From NCBI RefSeq assembly GCF_005217455.1, contig NZ_SZPQ01000003.1:186001-250000 (forward strand): a DNA stretch of 64,000 bases. Reading direction: 5' to 3'. Under the pieces are notes generated by a model, which saw nothing but the letters and a program-made list of their open reading frames with translations, had not been told where the DNA came from and ran no database searches. Source of the stretch: Martelella alba (lineage in GTDB: Bacteria; Pseudomonadota; Gammaproteobacteria; Enterobacterales; Enterobacteriaceae). The translations under genes were made by a program, and so were the position numbers. The first letter of the stretch is position 1, and each line of letters opens with the position of its first letter. Below are positions 16,302 to 25,100 of the stretch, piece by piece.

Positions 16302-16526
16302 ATGGGAAATAGGTTATTTACTGTACGCTACCAGCCGTTGGCCGATAGCCAGGATGATGTCATGGCCCTAAGACAGATTTTCGAGTTGGCGGATATCGGC
16401 TATGCCGACATTCGTTTGCAGGAACAGTTGCCGGGAATCCTGGCGCGCTGGCCGTTGCTGGCGGAGTTCGCCGAAAGGGACATGTCCGCCGGATCCCCCG
16501 GCGCCGCGGCGATGCCAAACGAGTAG
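16302..16526 (+). CDS. bcsR: BcsR, small regulator of cellulose synthase assembly
   Basis: BcsR is a small cytoplasmic protein that forms a complex with the ATPase BcsQ and is needed for the Bcs complex to assemble. The 74-residue frame from 16302 contains the family core, with QDDVMALRQIFELADIGYAD followed by ARWPLLAEFAE, closely like E. coli BcsR (62 residues). A tail of about twelve residues follows the E. coli end. I chose the ATG at 16302 because AAAAGG lies upstream. The frame upstream of it is a repeat copy. bcsQ follows after 3 bp. Confidence 0.88.
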   Translation: MGNRLFTVRYQPLADSQDDVMALRQIFELADIGYADIRLQEQLPGILARWPLLAEFAERDMSAGSPGAAAMPNE

Positions 16527-16529
16527 CCC

Positions 16530-17264
16530 ATGCCAATTGTTGCCTTGTCGGGATTGCACGGGGGGACAGGCGCCACGACGGTGACGGCCGGGTTGGCCTG
16601 GGCGCTGCATCAGGCCGGCGAATCCGTGCTGGCCATCGATTTGTCCGTGGATAATCTTTTACGGCTGCATTTCAACATGCCGTGGGAACAGGCGCGGGGA
16701 TGGGCGAGGGCGGAGCTTGACGGCGAGGTGTGGGTACAGGGAGCGATGGCTTACGACGACCGATTGGCGTTTTTGCCCTTCGGCCGAACCACCGCCGGCG
16801 AGCGTCGGCAACTGCGGGCGCGAGACCTGCTTGGCGCCGGACATTGGCGCCGCCAGGCGGAGAGGCTGGCCGCCGGCGGGCGCTATCGTTGGATTTTACT
16901 GGATGCGCCATGGGAAAACAGCGACGGCGGGGGACTTGCCGCCGCCGGGGATTATCGGCTGGTGGTGGTCAGGCCGGACGCCAATTGCCATGTGCGACTG
17001 CACCAACAACCCTTGCCGGCTGGCTGCCAGATACTTATCAATGATTATTCCCCCCTCAGCCGATTGCAACAGGATATTCATCAATTGTGGTCGCTGACGT
17101 TGACCGGTCTGGCGCCTGTCGTGATTCACCGCGACGAGGCCGTGGCGGAGGCGTTGGCGGCGAAACAGCCGCTGGGGGCGTATCGACCGGAAAGCGCCGC
17201 CGCCGCTGAATTCGCCACCCTGGCCGGTTGGTGTCTTATCCACTACGCGGATGACGCGCCATGA
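16530..17264 (+). CDS. bcsQ: BcsQ, MinD/ParA-like ATPase of cellulose synthase
   Basis: BcsQ is a SIMIBI-class ATPase that pairs with BcsR and helps place and activate the cellulose synthase. The 244 residues (E. coli 250) have the nucleotide loop LHGGTGATTVTAGLAWAL near residue 8. It lacks the usual Lys before the Thr pair, as does E. coli BcsQ (GGVGTTT), so this is not a defect. Also conserved are VDNLLRLHFNMP, RYRWILLDAPWE, QILINDYSPLS and VIHRDEAVAEALAAKQPLG. The start ATG at 16530 is 3 bp after bcsR and the stop overlaps the bcsA start by 4 bases (ATGA), indicating coupled translation. Confidence 0.94.
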   Translation: MPIVALSGLHGGTGATTVTAGLAWALHQAGESVLAIDLSVDNLLRLHFNMPWEQARGWARAELDGEVWVQGAMAYDDRLAFLPFGRTTAGERRQLRARDLLGAGHWRRQAERLAAGGRYRWILLDAPWENSDGGGLAAAGDYRLVVVRPDANCHVRLHQQPLPAGCQILINDYSPLSRLQQDIHQLWSLTLTGLAPVVIHRDEAVAEALAAKQPLGAYRPESAAAAEFATLAGWCLIHYADDAP

Positions 17265-19888
17265 ACCTGCCGGTGAAGTGGCTGCTGGCGCCGCCGCTGG
17301 CCGCCGCCCTCGGGCGACGCTGCCGGCGTTATCGCGGCCGGGGCGCCTCGTCGTTCACCGCCCGGCTGATGACGGCGCAAGTTCTTTTGTGCTGGCTGGT
17401 GTTGCGCCTGGAATCGCCCGCCTGGCGAAGCGTAAGGCGGCAGCGCAAAAATTGGTTTCCGCATCTGTGCGCCGCCCAGCCGCGGCCGCTGGACGGGTTG
17501 CGCTATCTTATCCAGGGATTGTGGCTGCTGACCACGCTGCCCAGCAACGGGGGCGGTTCGCGGCGGTGGTCAGACAAAGCGGTGGTCAGATGGCGCCGGC
17601 GTTACCACCGTGAATTGCAGCGTCTGCCGCGTCGGTTGGCGCGGGCCGGGCTGGAGGCGGGGACCCTGCGGCGGCTCGGCCGGCTAAGCCGCGGCGCGTG
17701 GCGGCTGATGCTTGCGCTGCTGGTGGTATTAACGTCGGTGATGGCGCTGTTTTGTATTTCACAGCCGTTCAGCCTCTGGGGCCAGTTTGTTTTTGTGTTG
17801 TTGCTGTGGTGCATCGCCATGGCCGTCCGGCGCATTCCCGGACGGCTGCCGGCTCTGGTGCTGATTGCCCTGTCGATGATTATCTCCTGCCGTTATTTGT
17901 GGTGGCGCTATACCGCCACCCTGAACTGGGATGATCCGGTCAGCCTGGTATGCGGTCTGCTGCTGCTGGGCGCGGAAACCTATTCCTGGCTGGTGTTGGC
18001 GCTGGGGTACTTCCAAACTTTGTGGCCGTTGCATCGCAAACCGGTGGCGATGCCCGATGAGGTATCGTCCTGGCCTTCCGTGGATGTCATGATCCCGACC
18101 TACAACGAAGCGTTGTCGGTGGTGAAGCCGACCCTGTACGCGGCTATGGGCCTGGACTGGCCAAGGGACAGACTGGCGGTTTACCTGTTGGACGATGGCA
18201 ACCGGCCGGAGTTCAGGGCTTTCGCCGCCGAGCTGGGCATTCATTACATCGGTACGCCGCCGCACAAATCCGCCAAGGCGGGCAATGTGAACTATGCGCT
18301 GCCACGCTCCTCAGGGGAATATATCGCCATCTTCGATTGCGACCACGTGCCCACCCGTTCGTTTTTACAACTGTGCATGGGCTGGTTTCTGAAAGATGCC
18401 CGACTTGGCATGTTGCAGACTCCGCACCATTTTTTCTCTCCCGATCCGTTCGAGCGCAATCTGGGCCGTTTCCGCCGCGCGCCGAACGAGGGCGCGTTAT
18501 TCTATGGATTGGTGCAGGACGGCAACGATTTATGGAACGCCGCCTTTTTCTGCGGATCCTGCGCGGTATTGCGGCGCACGGCGCTGGAATCGGTGGGCGG
18601 TCTGGCGGTGGAAACGGTCACCGAGGACGCGCATACCTCGCTGAAAATGCATCGCCAGGGCTATTCTTCCGCCTATATCCGCATCCCCCAGGCGGCCGGA
18701 TTGGCCACCGAAAGTCTGTCGGCGCATATTCGCCAGCGTATCCGCTGGGCCAGGGGCATGGTGCAGATTTTTCGCCTGGACAATCCCTTATGGGGCCGTG
18801 GGTTGACGCTGGGCCAGCGTCTGTGTTACGCCAATGCCATGCTGCACTTCCTTTCCGGCGTGCCGCGCCTGATTTTCCTGACCGCGCCGCTGGCTTTTTT
18901 GCTGCTGCACGCCTATATCATTTACGCGCCGGCCCTGGCCATTCTCGTCTACGTTCTGCCGCATATGGTTCATGCCAGCATGACTACCTCCCGGGTTCAG
19001 GGCAAATACCGCTATTCGTTTTGGAGCGAAATTTATGAAACGGTACTGGCGTGGCATATCGCCCGTCCGGCGGTTATGGCACTGATCAATCCCCGCGCCG
19101 GAGGTTTTGACGTCACGGCCAAAGGCGGGCTGGTTGAAAAACCCTATATTGATTGGCCGGTAACCCGGTCATACCGGCTTCTGATGCTGCTCAATCTGGC
19201 CGGTCTGGCGGCCGGCGCCTGGCGCTTGTGCACCACCGTCAATTTCAACGAAATCACTACCATTCTCATCAGCCTGCTGTGGGTGCTTTATAACATGGTC
19301 ATTTTGGGGGGCGCCATCGCCGTGGCTTTCGAGGCCAGACAACTGCGTCAGGCGCACAGGGTGGAGATGGCGCTGCCGGCGACGTTGATGGATGGCGCGG
19401 GGCATGTTTTCGCCTGCACGCTGCACGATTATTCCGATTCCGGCGTCGGGATTCAGGTCTCCCGCGGCGCCACGTTCGCCATCGGCGATCCCGTGACGCT
19501 GATTTTGCGCCGTGGCCGGCAAGAATACGCCTTTCCCTGCGATATCACGCGGATTTTCGCCGACCGGCTGGGGATGAAACTGGATAAGTTGACGCCCGCT
19601 CAGCATGTGGAATTCATTCAATGCACTTTCGCCCGGGCCGATACCTGGGCGCTGTGGCAGAACAGTTTTCCTGAAGACAGGCCTATCGGCAGCCTGCGCG
19701 AGGTTATCGCGCTGGGGTTCAGCGGTTATCAGCAGATGGCGGGCCATGCGCCGCCCTTGCTCCGGCACGTGTTGATGGGCTTGACCGCGCTGCTGGCCAC
19801 CCTGGCGTCATTGCTGCCGCAAAGCGTCAAATCGCCGCTGGCCGCGGCGCCCGACAATTCGCCCAATCCGGTGAAAACATCATGCTAA
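17261..19888 (+). CDS. bcsA: BcsA, catalytic subunit of cellulose synthase (UDP-forming)
   Basis: BcsA polymerises UDP-glucose into beta-1,4-glucan and threads it through the inner membrane. The 875 residues match E. coli BcsA (872). The N-terminal membrane helices are followed by the GT2 domain with VYLLDDGNRPEF (about residue 307), DCDHVP (about 359), TEDAHTS (about 452) and QRIRWARGM (about 491), the D, DxD, TED and QxxRW motifs. A C-terminal PilZ domain carries the c-di-GMP signatures RQAHR (about 695) and DYSDSGVGI (about 721). All catalytic and allosteric residues appear present. It overlaps bcsQ upstream and bcsB downstream by a few bases. Activity is expected to depend on c-di-GMP made elsewhere. 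Confidence 0.96.
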   Translation: MNLPVKWLLAPPLAAALGRRCRRYRGRGASSFTARLMTAQVLLCWLVLRLESPAWRSVRRQRKNWFPHLCAAQPRPLDGLRYLIQGLWLLTTLPSNGGGSRRWSDKAVVRWRRRYHRELQRLPRRLARAGLEAGTLRRLGRLSRGAWRLMLALLVVLTSVMALFCISQPFSLWGQFVFVLLLWCIAMAVRRIPGRLPALVLIALSMIISCRYLWWRYTATLNWDDPVSLVCGLLLLGAETYSWLVLALGYFQTLWPLHRKPVAMPDEVSSWPSVDVMIPTYNEALSVVKPTLYAAMGLDWPRDRLAVYLLDDGNRPEFRAFAAELGIHYIGTPPHKSAKAGNVNYALPRSSGEYIAIFDCDHVPTRSFLQLCMGWFLKDARLGMLQTPHHFFSPDPFERNLGRFRRAPNEGALFYGLVQDGNDLWNAAFFCGSCAVLRRTALESVGGLAVETVTEDAHTSLKMHRQGYSSAYIRIPQAAGLATESLSAHIRQRIRWARGMVQIFRLDNPLWGRGLTLGQRLCYANAMLHFLSGVPRLIFLTAPLAFLLLHAYIIYAPALAILVYVLPHMVHASMTTSRVQGKYRYSFWSEIYETVLAWHIARPAVMALINPRAGGFDVTAKGGLVEKPYIDWPVTRSYRLLMLLNLAGLAAGAWRLCTTVNFNEITTILISLLWVLYNMVILGGAIAVAFEARQLRQAHRVEMALPATLMDGAGHVFACTLHDYSDSGVGIQVSRGATFAIGDPVTLILRRGRQEYAFPCDITRIFADRLGMKLDKLTPAQHVEFIQCTFARADTWALWQNSFPEDRPIGSLREVIALGFSGYQQMAGHAPPLLRHVLMGLTALLATLASLLPQSVKSPLAAAPDNSPNPVKTSC

Positions 19889-22182
19889 AACCCCTTGGTT
19901 GTCTGAGTCTGTTTATCGGTTCGTTATGCGCCGTTCCGGCCGCCGCGTTCGCGCAGCCGACGGATGCCGGCGAAACATCGGCGTCCGTCGGGGCGGGAAC
20001 GCCCGATACCGCCCTGTCCCCGGCGCCAGTGCGGGAAGTGCGATTGCGTTTCGCCGACACCGCCCCGGCGCCGGGGACATTCACTCTGCGCGGCATCAGT
20101 CCCGAAGGGCAAATCGAATTCGGCGTGCGCAGCGACGAAGTGGTGACGCAGGCCCGGCTGGCGCTGGAATTCACGCCGTCGCCATCGCTTATCCCGCAGG
20201 AATCGCATCTCAAAGTGTATCTCAATGATCAATTGGTCGGGGTCGTGCCCATTACCAAAGACCAATTGGGGAAAAGCAATCGGACGACCCTGGATATCGA
20301 TCCATTGTATATCACTGATTTTAACCGGTTACGGCTGGAATTCGTCGGCCATTACCAAGATATCTGTGAAAATCCGGCCAACACCGCGTTGTGGCTGGAT
20401 ATCGGCAAGACCAGTTCGCTGAACCTGCGTCTCCAGCGCCTGCCGCTTGTCAACGAACTGTCCCATTTCCCCGAGCCGTTTTTCGACAGCCGGGATACGC
20501 GGCCGCTGGTGTTGCCAATGGTTTTCGCCGGCGCGCCGGATACCGGTCAGCAGCGGGCCGCCGCGATCCTCGCGTCCTGGTTCGGTATGCGGGCACAATG
20601 GCGGGGCCAGACGTTTCCGGTGCTGTTCGACCAGGTACCGGACCGTCATGCCGTGGTCTTCGCCACCAACGATCGGCGTCCCGGCTTTCTGCGGGATTAT
20701 CCGCCGGTCAGGGCGCCGACCATTGAAATGATTGACAGTCCCGGGGATCCTTATGTCAAGCTGCTATTGATCATGGGACGGAATGATGACGATCTGGTCA
20801 CGGCGGTAAAAGGCATCGCGCAAGGCAATATCCTGTTTCGCGGCCAGCGCCTGACGGTGGAGCAGGTCCGCCAACTGGCGCCTCGGCGGCCTTACGACGC
20901 GCCCAACTGGGTGCGGACCGATCGGCCGATGACGTTCGGCGAACTGAAGCAATACCCTGAACAACTGGAGGCCAGCGGCGTTCAGCCCGCTCCGCTGACC
21001 ATGAGGGTGAATCTGCCGCCGGATCTGTTCCTGATCCACAACGCCGGCATTGATATGCGGCTTAAGTACCGCTATACCGCCCCGCAGCGTAACAACGACT
21101 CGCGGCTGAACATCAGCTTGAATAATCAGTTTGTGCAGGGTTATACCTTAGGCCCCGATCAGGATCAAGGCAGCGCAATCGTGCATTTGCCGCTATTGCA
21201 GGGCTTGTTCGATTCGGCCAAATCGCTGACGATCCCGGCGTTAAAGCTCGGCGAGACCAATCAGTTCAAGTTTGAGTTCGATTATACCCAGCTTCTGGCC
21301 AGCGGCACCGAGGGACGTTGCGAAACCTACTCCATCGCCGGTAACCATGTGGTGATCGACGACAGCTCGACCCTGGATTTTTCCGGCTACCGCCACTTTA
21401 TGCCCATGCCCGATTTGCACGCCTTCGTGAATGCCGGCTTTCCTTTCAGCCGAATGGCCGATCTGTCCGAAACCCTGACGCTGGTGAACCCGCGACCGCA
21501 GCCGGATGAAGTCGCCACCTTGCTCGATGCCCTGGGCAATATCGGCGCGCTGACGGGATATCCGGCCTTGGGTCTGCGGCTTGGCGACGACTGGCGCCAA
21601 GCCGGCGCCCTTGATGCCGATATACTGATAATAGGCGCGCTGCCGCCGTCGCTGCGCGACGATCGCCGGCTTAATCTCCTGGTGGACGCCACGCGCGGTT
21701 GGATAAAACAGCCGAACCGTCCAGAGGCGCCGGCCAATCACGCTCTGGCGTCGGGCGATGCGCCGCCGTACAGTGATACCAGACCGGACAGCCGCACGGT
21801 TATCGATGCCCGCGGTCCCCTGGCCGCCATTATCGGCGTCCAGTCGCCCACGCATGATCAGCGCAGCATTGTGGCGTTGTTGGCCGACAGCCAGGCCGGT
21901 TTCGCCTTGTTAAACCGGGCGCTGGCGAACAGTAGCGAGCGCGCGGCGGTGTATGGCTCGGTGGCGGTCATCCGCGACGCCGGCGTCAACAGCCTGCGAG
22001 TGGGGGAGACCTATTATGTCGGGCATTTGCCTTGGTGGGAGCGTATCTGGAACGCTCTGGCGACGCATCCGGTGCTGATGGCGTTTATGGCCATGCTGAC
22101 GGTGATCCTGGCGGCGTTACTGTTATGGCGGGGGCTGTTGATTATCAGCCGCCGCCGGTTGTCGCGGGATGAACGGGATTGA
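19882..22182 (+). CDS. bcsB: BcsB, periplasmic membrane-anchored subunit of cellulose synthase
   Basis: BcsB forms the periplasmic crown that guides the glucan chain from BcsA and is required for catalysis. The 766-residue protein has a signal peptide (LGCLSLFIGSLCAVPAAAFA) and the alternating carbohydrate-binding and flavodoxin-like modules, including RLRLEFVGHYQDICENPANT and GNHVVIDDSSTLDFSGYRHF. A single C-terminal membrane anchor (about residues 732-756) is followed by a basic tail. The length is like E. coli BcsB (779). The start overlaps the bcsA stop by 7 bases and the stop overlaps the TTG start of bcsC. In E. coli bcsZ sits between bcsB and bcsC; here nothing lies between them. Confidence 0.95.
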   Translation: MLKPLGCLSLFIGSLCAVPAAAFAQPTDAGETSASVGAGTPDTALSPAPVREVRLRFADTAPAPGTFTLRGISPEGQIEFGVRSDEVVTQARLALEFTPSPSLIPQESHLKVYLNDQLVGVVPITKDQLGKSNRTTLDIDPLYITDFNRLRLEFVGHYQDICENPANTALWLDIGKTSSLNLRLQRLPLVNELSHFPEPFFDSRDTRPLVLPMVFAGAPDTGQQRAAAILASWFGMRAQWRGQTFPVLFDQVPDRHAVVFATNDRRPGFLRDYPPVRAPTIEMIDSPGDPYVKLLLIMGRNDDDLVTAVKGIAQGNILFRGQRLTVEQVRQLAPRRPYDAPNWVRTDRPMTFGELKQYPEQLEASGVQPAPLTMRVNLPPDLFLIHNAGIDMRLKYRYTAPQRNNDSRLNISLNNQFVQGYTLGPDQDQGSAIVHLPLLQGLFDSAKSLTIPALKLGETNQFKFEFDYTQLLASGTEGRCETYSIAGNHVVIDDSSTLDFSGYRHFMPMPDLHAFVNAGFPFSRMADLSETLTLVNPRPQPDEVATLLDALGNIGALTGYPALGLRLGDDWRQAGALDADILIIGALPPSLRDDRRLNLLVDATRGWIKQPNRPEAPANHALASGDAPPYSDTRPDSRTVIDARGPLAAIIGVQSPTHDQRSIVALLADSQAGFALLNRALANSSERAAVYGSVAVIRDAGVNSLRVGETYYVGHLPWWERIWNALATHPVLMAFMAMLTVILAALLLWRGLLIISRRRLSRDERD

Positions 22183-25100
22183 ACGGCGCGGACCGGTATC
22201 CGATTCGCCTCGCGTTGCTTGCCGTCTTTCTGTTAGCGCCGGTCGCCGCGGCGGATGAGGCGCCGCAACAATGGCTGCTGACGCAGGTCAGGGTAGGGGA
22301 AGCCGACCACAACGATGTCCTGGTGCGACAATCCCTGTACCGGCTGGAGCTGATTGCGCCGGAGAATCCCGAGGTGGTGGCCGCCGCATTGCGCCTGGCC
22401 CTTCGCCAGGGAAACCTGCAAGAGGCCCGGCGGCGGCTGGCGCGCTTGCGGCAACTGGCTCCCGATTCACCGCTGACCCGGCGGGCGCAAAACAGTCTGG
22501 CCCTCACTGAACCCGCGGGCCGGCAGCAATTGCAACAGGCGCGTTTGCTGGCCGCCGCCGGCCGCCTGGCGGAGGCGAAAAACCGTTACGACGCGTTGTT
22601 TCAGGGCGACTTGCCGACGCTTGATATGGCGGTGGAGTACTGGCGGCTGGTATCCCGCCTGCCCGGCCGACAGGACGAGGCCCTGCGCCGGTTGCTGCAA
22701 TGGGATGCGCGTTATCCCGGCAATGCCGAGCTGCGCTTGCTGGCGGCGAAACTGTTGCTGGCCGAACACCGGAACGCCGAGGGATATCAGCTATTGGGCG
22801 CGCTGGCCGGCGATCCCGCCGGACGCGGCGCGGCCGCCGAATTGTGGTTGAACGACATTCGCGATAGGCCGGTATCGGCGGCAAGTCTGGCTGAATTGCA
22901 ACGCTTCATCGACCGCTTCGAAGACGGGCCGCCGGTCGCGGACGCCAAGCGAGAATTGGCGCGTCGCCGGGCGCTACTGGCCGATCCCCGCTATCAGGCG
23001 CGATTGCGCGGAATGGCGATGGTGGCGCGCGGCGAGGGTCGGCGGGCGATAGCCCCTTTACAAGTCGCCCGGATGCAGTCGCCAAATGACGCGGATGTGC
23101 TGGGTGCGCTGGGTCTGGCCTATGCGCGCGCCGGCCGGCGGCAGGGAGCGATAGCCCTGTTCGAACAGGCGCAGCGGGTTGATCGAAATGGTTTTCGTGG
23201 CAATAAGTGGCGCAGCCTTATCGCCGCCAACCGTTACTGGCTACAAATTGACCAGGGCGATCGCGCCCTCAAGGCCCGTGATTATGGGTCGGCGCGCCGC
23301 CACTACGCCCTGGCGCGCACGCTTGACGACAGTGACGGACAGTCCTGGGTGGGATTGGGGCAGGTTGCGCAAGCGCAGGGCGATAACGTTCAAGCGCGTG
23401 ACGCTTTCCAGCGGGCCTTGCGGATTGAACCGGATAATGGCGGCGCTTTGCGGGGATTGGCGGATATCTACCGGCGGCAATCGCCGGCCAGGGAACTGGC
23501 CTTTTTGGAGGGGCTTGGTCCGGCGCAGCGCGCCCTGATGCATGATGAAATGATCGCGGCGCGTGTTGAATTGCTGAGCCGGCAAGGCCGGCGGTATGCG
23601 GATTTGAAACAATGGCCGCAAGCGGAGGAGACTTATCGGCGGGCGCTGGACTTGTCCCCCGGCCAGGCATGGCTGGTATATTCGCTGGCGCAAGCCCTGC
23701 GCAATGATGGCCGCCTGGCGCAGGCGGATGCGCTTTTCCCCCCGTTGTTTATAAAATCCCCCATTGATACCGATGCGGTTTACGCCTATGGACTGTATTT
23801 GTCCTCGACCGGCAGACCCCGGCAAGCGCTATTGGCCTTGCACCGCGTGCCGGTCACGGGCTGGAGCCAGGGAATGCGTGAACTGGCTAACCATTTGCAG
23901 GCGCAAATCCGTCGCGACGACGCGGTGCGTTTGCGTGGGGATGGCCATGAAACCGCCGCCGTCGCCTTGCTGTCCCGCCCTCCCGTCTTGGCCGGTAATC
24001 AGGTATTGCTGGCCGACTGGGCGATGGCGAGAGCCGATTACGTCACGGCGCTGGCGGACTACCGGTATGCCGCCCGGCTCGATCCGGCCGAGCGCGACGG
24101 GCAATTGGGTGAAATAGACGCCTTGCTGGCCCTGGGACGCACTGACGAAGCCCGTCATCGCCTGGCCGCCGTTACCGCGGCGTTGTCCGGCGCCGACAGT
24201 TTATCTACCCGCCGACGTATCGCCGGGCAATGGCGTGACGCCGGCGAGCCGGCGAAAGGTCTGGCTTTGCTGCGTGAGCTGCGACCGGAAGCCTTGCGAC
24301 AGGGCGTGTCTATGGACGCCGCTTTGACATTTCGCGACAGCGAGCGACTCGAGCGGCAGCAGGGTAAGCCGCGGGACGCCTGGCAAGACGCGGCGCGGGC
24401 GATGACGGCCAGCGGGATAACCGCCGCCCCTCCCGCGGACTATGGCGACTTTACCTTTCTGACCCGCACCCAGGCGAGCGACGATTGGCTAAAGCGCGGC
24501 ATTCGTCGCGACGCGGCCGAACTCGCGCGGCAACAGGATGGGGTTGTGACGCTCGATCAGGATAACTCCACCTCCAACGGCAGTGGCGGCACGTCGGATT
24601 ACACTGCCCGTACCACTCAATTGCAGGCGGATATGCCCTTCGGCGCGGGGCGGGCGTTTTTGCGCGCCGACCGGGTTCAGGTGTCCGCCGGAACGTTCGC
24701 CGCTTCAAACGGCGTTTATCATGAGGTTTTCGGTGCCTGCGCCGATGTCGGTTGCCGCGCCGACACCCGGCAAAACGCCGCCGGCACCAGTTTGGCCGCC
24801 GGTTGGGGCGATAGTCGCTGGCAAGGGGATGTGGGGAGTACCCCCTTGGGGTTCGCCGTGGAGGACTGGGTCGGCGGTTTGAGCTACAGCGATGATTGGC
24901 GCCATATCGGCTGGACGCTGACGGCATCGCGGCGGCCCCTGTCGAATTCGCTGCTGGCGTTCGGCGGCGCGCGTGATCCCGTTACCGGCATCACCTGGGG
25001 CGGCGTTCGGGCCAGCGGCGTCAATGCGGCCTTGAGCTACGATCGGGGCGGCGCCGACGGCGTCTGGAGCAATGTCGGCGCACAGCGATTAACCGGGCGG

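Noticed and set aside
16530-16600. Missing Walker A lysine in BcsQ as a sign of inactivation
   Set aside because: E. coli BcsQ has the same kind of loop (GGVGTTT), so the lack of Lys is normal for this family.
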